Notes under the pieces: generated by a model
The model's database searches: none
What the model saw: the letters and a program-made list of their open reading frames with translations, nothing else
Told to the model about the DNA's origin: nothing
Program-made: the position numbers and the translations under genes
DNA from: Tomocerus qinae
Taxonomy: Eukaryota > Arthropoda > Collembola > Entomobryomorpha > Tomoceridae
DNA length: 64,000 nt
Assembly (NCBI GenBank): GCA_020055645.1
Contig: CM034546.1
Span: 98,766,001-98,830,000, forward strand
Direction of reading: 5' to 3'
Shown here: positions 42,075-53,700 of the stretch, piece by piece
Position numbering within the stretch: position 1 is the stretch's first letter
Layout: each line of letters opens with the position of its first letter

Positions 42075-45000
42075 ATGAGTAAAAGTAGCCATGTGGCTAC
42101 AATCGCTTCAGCTTCCCATCATGACAAAGCGGTTGTGGAACATAATGTAAATTCAACATTAATTGTTACGGCTCCTCCAACGCATCATGGCGACGAAGGT
42201 GAAGAAGAAACTCGTCAAGACACTGAGGCGACTGGTAAACCAGCAGATGAGGATTTGTGAGTAAATAATATTCGTATTAGTATTTTAGACAAATGAATGT
42301 AATTCATAGTCAAAAATGCATAAAATGTGAAGTTCCAAAAGTAATTTCATTAAACTTTTAATATTTTAGGGCTGAAATATATGGAGGAGCTGACGATGAC
42401 GCAATTGCAGCATTTTTCAATGAATTTCGGGACGACGACGCTAAGAAAAAGACCATAACAAGGATCATCCGCCGTGTCAGCGGTGGGGAAAATCTCAATA
42501 TTATTCGTTTCGGACCAGAAGTAAATAAAAACATCTTTCTCATCTCTCCCTATGTTTATTGCACTACATGAATTAGTACATTGATTTTAATCCTGTATTT
42601 ACTCCATTGATTAACTTTTAATTGCACTGTAACAGTTTATTGATGATGACTGGTACGAATGTACACCCTTGCCGCTTTGGTTAAGACCAGATCCAGTATT
42701 AGACCTCGAGACTATCATGTACAAAACTCCACAGGATGTTCTCGACTGGGTATTCAATCATTTTTGAATAAGTTAATTAGGTTGTCTGTAAGGGAAGTGG
42801 AAGAGGCTTAGGAACTAATTCGACAGAAAGGATTTACTTTGTAATATCTTTTGATTAGACTCCCCTCGTTCCGCAAACCTTCTCAGCTTACTGGGAATGG
42901 ACTCAAAACAGAGAAGGAGCTCTTAGCTTCGTAAGTTCTAGTTATACAAAATCATACAAATTTTATACTTACTCAAGCAGTCACGTATGTACTTTATTAA
43001 TCATTTTTTCACGGTAGGATCCTATGATGAGTGACATGGAAGAAGATGATTTACTACATCACTACTCTGAATTATATCCAAGCAAAAATGTTGCATGTAA
43101 TTAAATTCTCATCTTACGGGAAACTAAACTAGTCCCAAAAGTAGTCGTAGTCTGATTAATAATGTGAACAAAGAAACTGACATACAAGTTTAATTCTGTA
43201 TCGGAAATTCCTACAGATATTCTTCCTCCTGATAAACAAAAGAAAGATTGGTACAAGCAAGTGGAAGAATGTTCTATTGATGGAAGGAAATGTCATACCA
43301 GGGATGTGTTGATGCTAACTCTGGTTGAGTCACCCACATTTATTGATTTGGAGATATTGGGAAAAGTTATTTTAGAAAGTGATCCTCTGGTTGAATCTAT
43401 AAAAGCCAACAACGAACGATACTTGAAGGTAAAAGTGAATTAAATCTTTCATTGAAATTGAAAGAGTTAATAATATATAGCTCAGAGCCAACTTCGCGAT
43501 GCTGATTTCAGAAATTAAGAAATATCTTACATTGAATTTGGGGTTTAATTCGGTTGTTTTGAGATTTTCGCGTACTATCTTTGATTTTTCTAACATATAA
43601 CCTTCATTAAGTTAGCCCTCCGAAATTACGTAAAAAAACGTTTACTGTGGTTTCTGATTGCAGATCTAAAAGGATTCCGTTGTAATTTTTGCATCAAAAT
43701 GTAGCATTAATGTTAAAACTGTCTAAAGTTGTTGAAGAAAGTAATAAGTTAAATGCAATAATTTACATTTTGTAAACTAGATGGTTAAACACCATCAAGA
43801 AGCAGAATTATGTGCCAGTGATACCAGCCAAACATTCGAACTGTACTCAAAAGACAACTTTAGTTCGTACAAGGTCCGTGGGTGTGGAGAAGAAGGGATT
43901 GACACTCACTTCTATTACATTGATGACGAATATGTCGCAATAGCTAAAGCAGAAAAGGAGAGATTAGTAAAACAGGAAGGTTAGCAAAGACTTCATTATA
44001 TTAACGGGATTGATATTTTCATATCATGCATTATCGTATTTGATGGTGCAGAGGAGGAGATCATAAAATCAATGGTAGAACGAGCCCAGAGAGAGCTGCA
44101 AGCCATAAGAAGTTGGCACGGATCTTCGTCGTCTTCAAACAGCTCAGAAGAAGAGGAGCAGCGATTAGTGTCAACAATGGATTGGGACAAATATAAAGAC
44201 TCTGGGGACGAGTCTTCGAATGATTCAACCTCCGATAGAGACATGGACTCGGATGAAGATTTATTTGACATGATGAGCGATGAAGATGAATTTGATACGG
44301 AGCTGCCTTTAGATGGTAACATTCAAATAAAATTGATTGAGAAGACTTCACCGATCTCTGTCATTAATCATGCAACCAACCAGACTAATTTCTATTTACA
44401 GTGATTTACGGAAGGAAGGCAGAGCTTGCTAAGCATGCCGCACCTCATGATAAAGACTACCCTAATATAAATCAGTCGGTATGTGCTATGGAGAGAATGA
44501 TTTGTATGCGACACAATCAAGCAAGACAGGCTGATTTGAGAGGCTATGTCAACTATGAGAAGCTCCTTGAAAACTACATCGAAATTAAAAAGCCAAGTAA
44601 GATGGATAGTCTGCCTGCACTAACAAAATCAATCTACTTAATCCAATCACTTTAGTTGGCAACAAATACACTTTTGTGGTCGAAAATGATTTTCATGCAA
44701 TTAATCTGAAATCAAAACACTAATGTAGATTTACCCATGCTTTTAGCCGTACTTGCTAATTCTGCATTATATTTTAACACTGTTTCATCGATAACATGTT
44801 CTATTGTATTTAATTCAAGAGAGGTACGTTAGACCGGAAGATAGGAAAGACGACAATGCTGGTGCTCCACAATTATCTAGATTTTGGGCTTTTAGGTATG
44901 AGCCATGTGTAGGAAAAGAAGTCACGAATTTGGCAATCCATCCTCTCAATGGGGTAAAACTTGTAACAATTGCCTATGTCACTTTTATTAACCTTCTTGT

Positions 45001-47029
45001 GACTATAAGATTCAATTTGGGACATTACAGGAAATGTTTGCAGCCTCTTATGGAAGTAACAACTATGGGGATGAAACTGAGCCTGGGATAATCTGTGTAT
45101 GGAATGCTAAAAATATTATTTATCCCGAAAGAGTATATGAACTTCAATCTCCTTGTACGGCAGTTGCTTTCGGAGAACTCTGCCCATATCTTTTAGCTTG
45201 TGGAATGCTTGATGGGAATATTGCCATTTTTGATATCAGGACTGATGATGTCAATAGCGTTATTTCAACTGTGTAAGGAATATCAAAATCAATAACAATA
45301 CTATTCAATATCTTCTCTAGATACATAGATTAAGATTACGTATTCATTGGATTTTATTAATTATTCAGCTACCAAGAGGACAAACATAAAGGGCCAGTGT
45401 GGCAATTGCATTGGCTTATTGAAACTCAAACAACATTTGTTGAAATAGTAAGCGAAACCCTTTTGTCTGTAGGCGATGATGGTTATTTATATCGCTGGTC
45501 ACTCTTAAAAGGATTCGAATCGTCAGGTAAATATGCTCTTCGTAATAAATTCTAAAATTGAGAAACGAAGACTTAAAGTTTGAAAAATTTTATAGCTATG
45601 CTGAAATTTCGAAGGAGTCATATGAAGCCTCCGGGTCGGCGAGAAAACAGAGCAGAGGCTTTGCTATCCTCTCTTTCTGTTGGTAAGTGATTTAAAGGGG
45701 ATCGACTGATCTGCTTTGATTTTACTCGTTTGTTTTTCAAAATTTTAATCCAAACATCATTTGTCTATCTTATAATAATCTCCAGGCTATACCATTGCAT
45801 TCTTCCCAACGGAGCCAGAGGTGTTCGCACTGGGTACTGAAGAAGGATTTATACATAAGGTTTCCTAGTACAATTTAATAATAACGATACTTATTTTGAG
45901 TTTTGAGTATAACTTACGCAACATCCTAATCCATCAACATCTATAGAGGTGGATTTTACAGCTTATTTTTTTAAATTTCAGTGTACAACAGCACACAACG
46001 AACAATATGTTGGAACGTATGTCGGTCACACTGGACCAGTCTATGCAATAAGTTTCTCAAAGTTTGATCTGGAATGCTTTTGCAGTGCTAGTGGTGATCA
46101 TACCATGAAAGTGTGGAAAACTGATTATTTCCTGCCTTTAATTAATATGCAAACAGGCCTCGTAAGTACTAAAAATTACTAAACCAGTGTCCTGTGTGTA
46201 AACAATTAGATACGTAAAATTTTGATATTTATAGAGAACAATATTCGACTGTTCAACTGTGCCAACGATGTCGGCGGTGTTTATTTGTGCCACAGAATTT
46301 CATATAGAGATTTGGGGTTTATTTTTTATCTAAAAATTTAAATTCTTTAATTTTCTTATTCCCTTAAATATTTTTGTTTCATTATCTTTTTTATTCTTTT
46401 TTTTAGATCTGACCTTAAATACGCTAGAACCTGTCGTAAGGTTTAAGCCCCCTAATGCAATTGGAATTCGAAAGGCTGAATTTAGCGATCACCTTAATGT
46501 AAGCATAAATAGTTGACTATTCTGATATGCTAATTTGCAATGTTTGTGTAAATATGCTAATTCAAAACTATTTTCTTAAAGTCAATCTTAGTCGGTGATG
46601 ACAACGGATCTGTAACTTGTTATGCACTAAGAGATTTTCCGAAACAACCGACTGATTTCGCAGATCAGGTATATTCTTATGAATTTTTTAAATTATGTGC
46701 ACACATTTCAAGAAATGGTACATAATATATTTCCGTTTTAGCACTCACAACTTTTGGAGGGACTATTCCCAGGCTACAAAAGACGATTAAGGGAATCGGA
46801 AAGAATGGCTGAAGAAGCTGAAGAATCTGAAAGACTTCGTCGGGAGAGAGAAGAGCGTGAAAAGGAAGGGGATCCAAAAGCAGGTGCAGGTAACCGCTCG
46901 CAGACCCCACAACCTCAGGCCCATCACAAAGGCATTGACAAATATTCAACAACTGCTCAAATTTTAGCAGCTACAGCCAGGACTACGACTTCGAAATCCT
47001 CTGGATTGGGTCGCGATCGCACGCGATAA
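42075..47029 (+). CDS. DNAI4: Axonemal dynein intermediate chain 4 (WDR78/IC138 type)
   Basis: There are nineteen exons: 42075-42256, 42370-42520, 42636-42749, 42859-42930, 43018-43096, 43217-43428, 43781-43979, 44052-44315, 44402-44596, 44820-44953, 45031-45272, 45369-45526, 45596-45682, 45786-45859, 45982-46161, 46235-46316, 46407-46498, 46582-46668 and 46742-47029. All phases agree and the total is 963 aa. The N-terminal third is acidic, with a Ser/Asp/Glu-rich stretch around residues 365-420. A MERMICMRHNQARQ segment (about 450) precedes the WD40 propeller at about 500-865. Diagnostic strings include RFWAFRYE, GIICVWNAKN..YPERVY, HKGPVWQLHW, GTEEGFIHKC and GHTGPVYAISF. The tail has a charged helical stretch (residues about 875-915). 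The family sits at the base of inner-arm dynein f/I1 in cilia and sperm flagella, so this animal has motile axonemes. DNAI3 and DNAI2 fit less well. The donor of exon 14 (GTTTCC) is weak. Confidence 0.92.
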
Positions 47030-47098
47030 AATCTGTAGAAACAGTTAATATTTACAGGTGTGTAAAGTGTATTTTATGAATTTGAATTGTGGTACAAT

Positions 47099-47104
47099 AA
47101 TAAA
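47099..47104 (+). terminator. Poly(A) signal, DNAI4
   Basis: AATAAA lies 70 bases after the DNAI4 stop codon, consistent with a short 3' UTR. Confidence 0.6.
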
Positions 47105-47256
47105 ATAGTGTAGCTAATGAGTATGATCTGAAAATTGCTATTATTAGCACTTTATGGAAAGCTAACACAAATAGTTAGAGTTGGTTGCCAACTTTTTACT
47201 AATATTATGTGGAAATGTTGATAATGAAAAGAAAACTTCGCTTACTGTTGTACAAC

Positions 47257-47262
47257 TTTATT
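47257..47262 (-). terminator. Possible distal poly(A) signal of the giant minus-strand gene
   Basis: TTTATT on the plus strand is AATAAA on the minus strand. If used, the giant gene's transcript would end about 150 bases from the DNAI4 poly(A) signal, with a 3' UTR of about 3.5 kb from the main stop at 50739, or about 1.35 kb from the alternative stop at 48608. Other signals in this AT-rich stretch are possible. Confidence 0.3.
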
Positions 47263-48607
47263 GGCACAAGGAGTACAGAGTATTCCATGATTATAACTCA
47301 GTTTACAATCAATAATGACATTAATAACTATACTAAATCCATATTTTACTGAACATTCACCTGTGAATTTATATTCCCATCAGGCATACTTTCTAGTATA
47401 GCAGATACCTAGTTACATATAGAGCAGCGTGTATTATTTACCTACATGTACTCATTTTCTCATAAAAGCAGAGGGCATAATTAAAGTGACATTACAATGT
47501 TAGTAATAATGTGTAAATAGGATAGTAATAGCACTTTATATTTTACAATCTTTCCCATTCTTAGAGGCCTAACCAAGGGAAATTCAGACCGAATATTTAG
47601 CCAATGACACCGAAATCCTTTGGCGGAGCAACAAATGATTGATAATTTTGTAATTTGAAATGAGACTCATCAAAGGGATGATTACACATTAGTTAGAACA
47701 GTACAAACTCATTCAAGTTAGATTATTCAATGTTGACATTGAATATTTTATGAAATCCTATTTGGTATTTAATGTTAACTTAGCCTAGCAATAAGACTTC
47801 TTCAGTTTGCAAAACATTCGAAATTCGAATCTGTCAATTAATATGGCTTGACTAGAGACGATAATAATTTTATAATTATGTAATGAAACAAGATTATACT
47901 GATTAAAAGTATTCTTGTACATAACAGACAACCGTAGATCAATACAACACTCTGACAGACATTCCCGACAATGCTGTATGCACTTACATCTCACAAAACA
48001 ATACCGTGCCAGGTCACAAACAATACAATAAACAATTTAACTTTTATATATTAATATTCAGCAGTCACTACATTCGTTTGGTTACAAGGACCCTGTGACC
48101 TGCGCTTTATACGAACGAATAGATGTAAAATACAAACGTACTTGTACATCTTCTTTGTGATGAGAGACAATCTTCTGTAAGGGATGCGTTGTGAATTTTT
48201 AATGTACATAAATTACACATATATAGGCCGAAGTTATAATCCGATAAGGCATGTCAATTTTAGTGACAATTTAAGTAATTATTGCATAAGTACATACATA
48301 TACAATTCAGATGACAGAACTCAATCTTGTTTTGGAACATTTTGTGGAAACGAAGGAAAATTACAAAACAATTAGATGCAAAGAGAACAAAGGAGCAGAG
48401 ACAGACACAAAAACTCAAATTTTACAAGTTGTATACTATGAGACAAATATTTTTTTTACCTGAATTAGGTAATACTTATTTACATAAATTATTTCTCTCA
48501 TTGAAATCTCAACGTTTCTATCCGTTATTGGACATTTAAAGTATATTAACTAGAGAGCAACTGATTCCATGTCATTCTTTCGCTTACGATCCGATACTAG
48601 CGGTATT
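47263..48607. other. 3' UTR or intergenic DNA of the converging genes
   Basis: About 1.3 kb without a coding frame I can support. It probably belongs to the 3' UTR of the alternative last exon that ends at 48608 on the minus strand. Short frames on both strands lack any recognisable feature. Confidence 0.5.
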
Positions 48608-48718
48608 TCAATTCAATGTACTTTGTCGGCGATTCAATTTACCCTTTGTTTCCCATTTATTTTTCATCTGGTATATGTAATCGTGTGTCCATTTACATGT
48701 CCGAAGTTCCACTTGGCT
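48608..48718 (-). CDS. Candidate alternative last coding exon of the giant minus-strand gene
   Basis: On the minus strand a good acceptor (TTTTGATTTCAG) is followed in phase 0 by 36 codons and a TGA. The peptide begins SQVELRTCKWTHDYIYQ and ends KLNRRQSTLN. The amino-acid mix (paired aromatics, regularly spaced basic residues) looks like real protein, and the other two phases stop sooner. A phase-0 donor is needed upstream: the end of exon 57284-58426 (CAG|GTAGAA) qualifies, as does an internal CAG|GTTGAA in the long last exon near 51552, directly after a THSRLFQLLQ motif. It lies about 2 kb downstream of the main stop codon. It could instead belong to an unseen gene; no separate start is visible. 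Confidence 0.5.
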   Translation of the reverse strand, partial: SQVELRTCKWTHDYIYQMKNKWETKGKLNRRQSTLN

Positions 48719-50738
48719 CTGAAATCAAAATTTACCAATTAGATTATCATCTGTGATCATTATTCATTAAAAACAAAGAAAACTGTTAAAAACGAAAACG
48801 AATCATACTTATAAGTTATCTGAAATCTATTACAAATATTGTATGACGCATCAAAGCAATATTTTAGTGGTGTAGGGGTGCAATCAGAATTTGGATTATT
48901 AGATCAATTTAGATAATAATCCAAGATGTTAATAAATATGCAAATACCACAAGTAATAATACGGGGCAACGAAATCACAACAGCATGCAAGTAAAACATT
49001 ATTCTACACTTCGAAAACCCCATCCTTTTACTCTGAAACTGTGATGCATTAATATTTATTATTATTTCACCATTTATCAGAGTTCAAATTAGCCAAGTCC
49101 ATTAATGCAACACAGCTAACGCAAAAATGTAGCATTAGACTTCGCATTGTGCCATGTAGCACATCAGTAGACAATCCGTTTAATATAGAACTCGCGTAGA
49201 TACCAACAGCAAGTATTGTAATCATCATCAGTATCATAATAATAATGGGAAATAAAAAACACCCAGGCAAAAATGATCCATACAACAGCAATTTGTAGAT
49301 AGATTAATTTGTCAAAGAGTCAAGTGAAGATTGCTCTACAGCTCTAACACGATAAGATAGTTGCAAAATGTAGCAGCACCACGAGGTAATCAAAAAATAA
49401 CAGGCCATGGAAAGAAAACTACAAATAGCAACCTTTAAATTATTTTTAGCAGAAACTCGTAATTTTAAAGCATTTCTTCAGGTTTCATCTCATCTCATCT
49501 GCTAGCTTTCCTTAAATAGTTGCTAAAAAATTCCAATAATAAGCACCAATTGTGTATCAAGTTGAAAGATTAAGTTCCTTAAGTGTCTTAGGCTACGATA
49601 ATAATAATACTGATTAAATGTCATGAATTATGGACAATATCGTTCCTCTACAAAATGTATCCATTCAATACGCACAAAATGACATGGTGCTGTATCTGTT
49701 TGTAATTACATTAGTAGAATATTTCTTGAGATGTAGCATTTTCTGTAGTCCGTGACATGATGAAAATGACAACAGATGCAATATTTGCTTTTAGATGGAT
49801 CACTTTTGCCCCAGGAACAAAGGGCGCATTCCTGCAAGTACTCAGCATTGTACCGAGGTTAATAAAGATGAAATAATACAATTTATAGATTTTACGTACA
49901 TACAACATATTGTAGGTAAACATTTGTGATGATGATGCCACTATAAAGCACAAGTGGCAAATAAAAAGACATTATAATAATATAATATAGTGTATCAAAG
50001 GACAGAGTTCACAAACGAAAAAGGTACACTACAGAGACAGACAGAACAAGAAGAAGGGTTGATATAACATCATTGCTAAATATATTTGAGCAAAACCAAA
50101 AAATGAAACACTAAAATTAGTCATCATATATCTGTGATGTTACTAAATCTACTTTACGTTCCGCACAAAAACGAGTCCAGTTTTATTTGAGTTTGAGGAG
50201 CTATCACAGGATAGCTCAACTAAAGAAGTCGTGCAAAAATATAACAAAAACTAGTTTATGCTAATGCAGTTTGTGTGCATATCCATGAGTAGCAATTGAG
50301 TAAAAGGAAGGCAGATGAGATGAGATACCTGTTTCAATCAATGGCACTGACAGACAGGCAGATGATGCTTTCTAATTTTGACTTTGCATTGTTTTCGGAA
50401 ATCTGGCCTTGTCACTCACTCGAGTTTACACGAATAAAATAGTCAAGGGGTGGGGAAAAGGAGAGAAAGATTTGGATGACCACGCATTAGGTTCACAGGG
50501 CCCAGTCCCTTCGTAGAATTGCCTATACACCTAAATTGTATACTGTGACTTGTATTTAGTGTGTAATCATTAGCATTAATTCTTGCTCATCTCAAAAGTT
50601 TTTAGAGTCTATAACAGCATCCACGAACATACCTACTACAGCTAGCTACTTACAATAAGTTAAGTACTGTGTAATAATTATAATAGTAGTAATTCTAGTG
50701 CATGTATATGCATGTATTACATATTTATAAAAGATTGC
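48719..50738. other. 3' UTR/intron of the giant minus-strand gene
   Basis: About 2 kb between the main stop codon at 50739 and the candidate alternative exon. Open frames here are short and featureless. It is either 3' UTR (main isoform) or intron (alternative isoform). Confidence 0.5.
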
Positions 50739-53700
50739 TTAGGATTTTTTCGTTCTAGGTGAGCGGGGATCTCGGTTCACATTGGATTTCTTCCTCCGGA
50801 GAGGTACTTCGAGGAACTTGGAATCCTTAGTTGCCGCCGTGCCAGAAGTTACAGTGAGAATTTCTGTACTTTCTGTAGCAATGGCGGTGGCAGTAGTTCG
50901 ATGATTGCTTGAAGTAGTATTTTTATTTTTGGCAGTAGCATTTGATTTCCGGCTGTGGTTAGCTGATTTATCCTTAGAATTAAGACTAGGTGAACCTGAG
51001 GACCTTAAAGCCGCTGCTTCTTCAAGCAACTTAAGGCTTTCACTCTTGTGAATTGTACATTCTTGTACTAAAGATCCGCTTTGGCAGTGTTTGTCTCCCT
51101 CGACGGAAACTGGGATTTGGAATCCACTATCATCAGTACAACAATCAAAAGTTTGATAAAATTCTTCACCAAACTCCTGCTGGAGTAATTTGAAGATTTT
51201 TGAAGGGAAATTGGAGAGTCGCTTTTGATTTTGTTGCTGGTGTCGCAAATGAAATTCATTGATTATGTCTGCAAGAAGTTGGTCTCGGTTTACGGGGGAT
51301 GTCGGTGACAAAACCCCAGATGATCCAGAAGGAGAAGAGTTGCTATCGCAGGATAAGGATGACGTTAAAAAGTTCTTAATAGGCAGAGGCACCAGACGAC
51401 TTCGTCTCTCTTCAGTAGATGTACTTGGCGCAGCAGTTTCTTTTGACATTGCTTGTTCCGTTTCGATCGGAATATTATTTTCACTACCAGCATTCTCTGG
51501 AGCTGAATCCCCGTCAAAATCATCATCCTCGTCTTCTTTGCTGCATTCAACCTGTAAAAGTTGGAACAATCTGCTGTGGGTTTTTGCCCGTTGATACCTC
51601 AGAGCCTTTCGCTCCGAAGCACTTCGCATTTTCACAGAATCCGTTTCTACTTCCGTTTCTGTTTTTGAATGACTCTCCAGAAGAATTTCTGAAGTGGGAC
51701 GTTTCTTTGGTTGAGTCTCTGTTTGGCTGTGAGTACAATTGGGCTGATGTGTATTTGTATTTGTTGCAGAATTGTTTACATTGTTTCGGGAGCCAGAACG
51801 CTTCTGTTTGGCAGCGAATGCAGCCGTAAGGAGAAATTCGTTGTCATTTATGTCATTGTCTGCATCCGTGTCTACATCCGAGATTTGCCTACTTAGGTCT
51901 GTCATGACACCAGAGTCGTCTTCACTTCCAAGACTTAAGCTCTCCTGTAGAAAACGTTCTATTCTCCATAAAAGCCCTTCGGCCCGAGCCATTCTATCTG
52001 CCAAGTGACAGGTGCAAGATTCTTCCTGGTGACCCTCTAAATCCTTTGATGGGCTCAATTTAATTTTCTCTCTCAGCTCTCGAATTTCTACGGGTCTTTC
52101 AATCTGCCGTCGGCTCTGTTCCGCTTCCTTTCCAGTTGGTCCTCCTTTTTGGATAACGTCTGATGCATTGTCTCCTGTCACCTTCATGTGGTTCCCATTA
52201 GGAATTGTGGTAGACTCAACCTTTTCCGTTACATCACCTTTTTCCGAATCGGATTTATCTCTGCCAATTGTCGTCGCGCTACTCTTAGAGGATGATTCAT
52301 CAGAATTTTCGTCCGATATTGGTAAAGCTGGAGACAGTCGGGAACTTGTGAAAGGTACAGCTTCAGCTTCCGAATGACAAACTGATGTATTGGAAACATT
52401 CGGATATTCTACAGCAGAAATAGACTTCGTTGTTGCGTCAATGCATTTTTTCATTTCGTCTGCGACATTCTTCATTTCCTCTGGCTCCTCGTCCTCACTT
52501 TCCGACTCGCTCTCACTGTCATTTTGCGGTAAACGAATTTCTGCTGAAGTATTATGGTTTCCGCCTTCATGGTTTTCGTCTTCATCTTCAGAAGAACTAT
52601 CCGAATTATTATTTTTTGCGTTGTGATTACCGATTTGATTTTTTTCCTTATCTAAATTATCCCAGTACGACCATGGGGATTGTTCTTCGGCATTTTTCTC
52701 TTCGTTTTGCCACTTGTCAGTTTCGGTCTCCTTTTTAATTTCCCCTTGCTCTTTATTTTTTAAGGTGTCCCATATGGAACCATGAATAGAATGTCTTTTA
52801 TGATGCAGTCGGTCAACTTTCTTTCGTCTATTTTCTGTCTTTAGTCCAGAATCTGATTCATATGCTTCACTAATTTCGAAATTGTGACTGAAACGTCGAG
52901 TTTCTACGCTTTTGACACTCTTATCCCAAAAATTGAATTCATTGTCCCATTTATAGTTTATACTGTCCTTTCGATCCCAACTGACACTCTTCTTCGTTTC
53001 ATTTCCTCCATGTGGTGGCCTTGTTTTTACAAACTCTTCACTTTTAGAACCAGTTATTTCTCCCCAGAAATCGAGGACCTCTTCAGTTTTCGATTCCTCT
53101 TGTTCAGGAGGTGGTGCATCATCAGTTTGGTCACAGTTGCCCCAAAAGTCAATATCTTTTACGGATTCAGCCAATTTACTTTTTTCTTTACTAAGAGCAC
53201 CCCAGAAATCCTGAATGGGTTCATCTACAGTTGCCGGATTAGAAGTCGAAAAATCATTAGATTTCTCGTCGGGAGTTTTCTTGGTCTCCCAGAAATCTTG
53301 AGATTTTTCTACCTCCGAGCTTCCAATTTGGCTCCAAAAATCAATATCTACGCTTTCTTCCACTACATCAACCTCCTTGACTTCTACAGTGTCAGTTTTC
53401 TCAACATTCTTCACAACATCCTCATCCTTATTTTTTGAGGTGGACCGCGACAATGATATCGTAAAGGAAACCGCAGGTTCATGTCCATCCACATCATTGA
53501 ATTCGTGGGTCGTTTCTTTTACTTCCATGATTTGCCCTGTCCTTCCCTCTTCACTTGCTTCTTCTCCAGAGCAAACTTCGCTATCACATACTAAAACAGT
53601 GGCAATATCCCGATAGCTTTTAGATTTAGTAAAGGATAACTTTAATGGTAGTCTCACGGTCACAGCAGCAATATCATTTTCGTCGCCATCATCTTCAACA

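Noticed and set aside
51259-53616. Several plus-strand frames up to 184 codons opposite the giant gene
   Set aside because: They are antisense shadows of the Glu/Asp/Ser-rich last exon; codons of that composition rarely give stops on the other strand.
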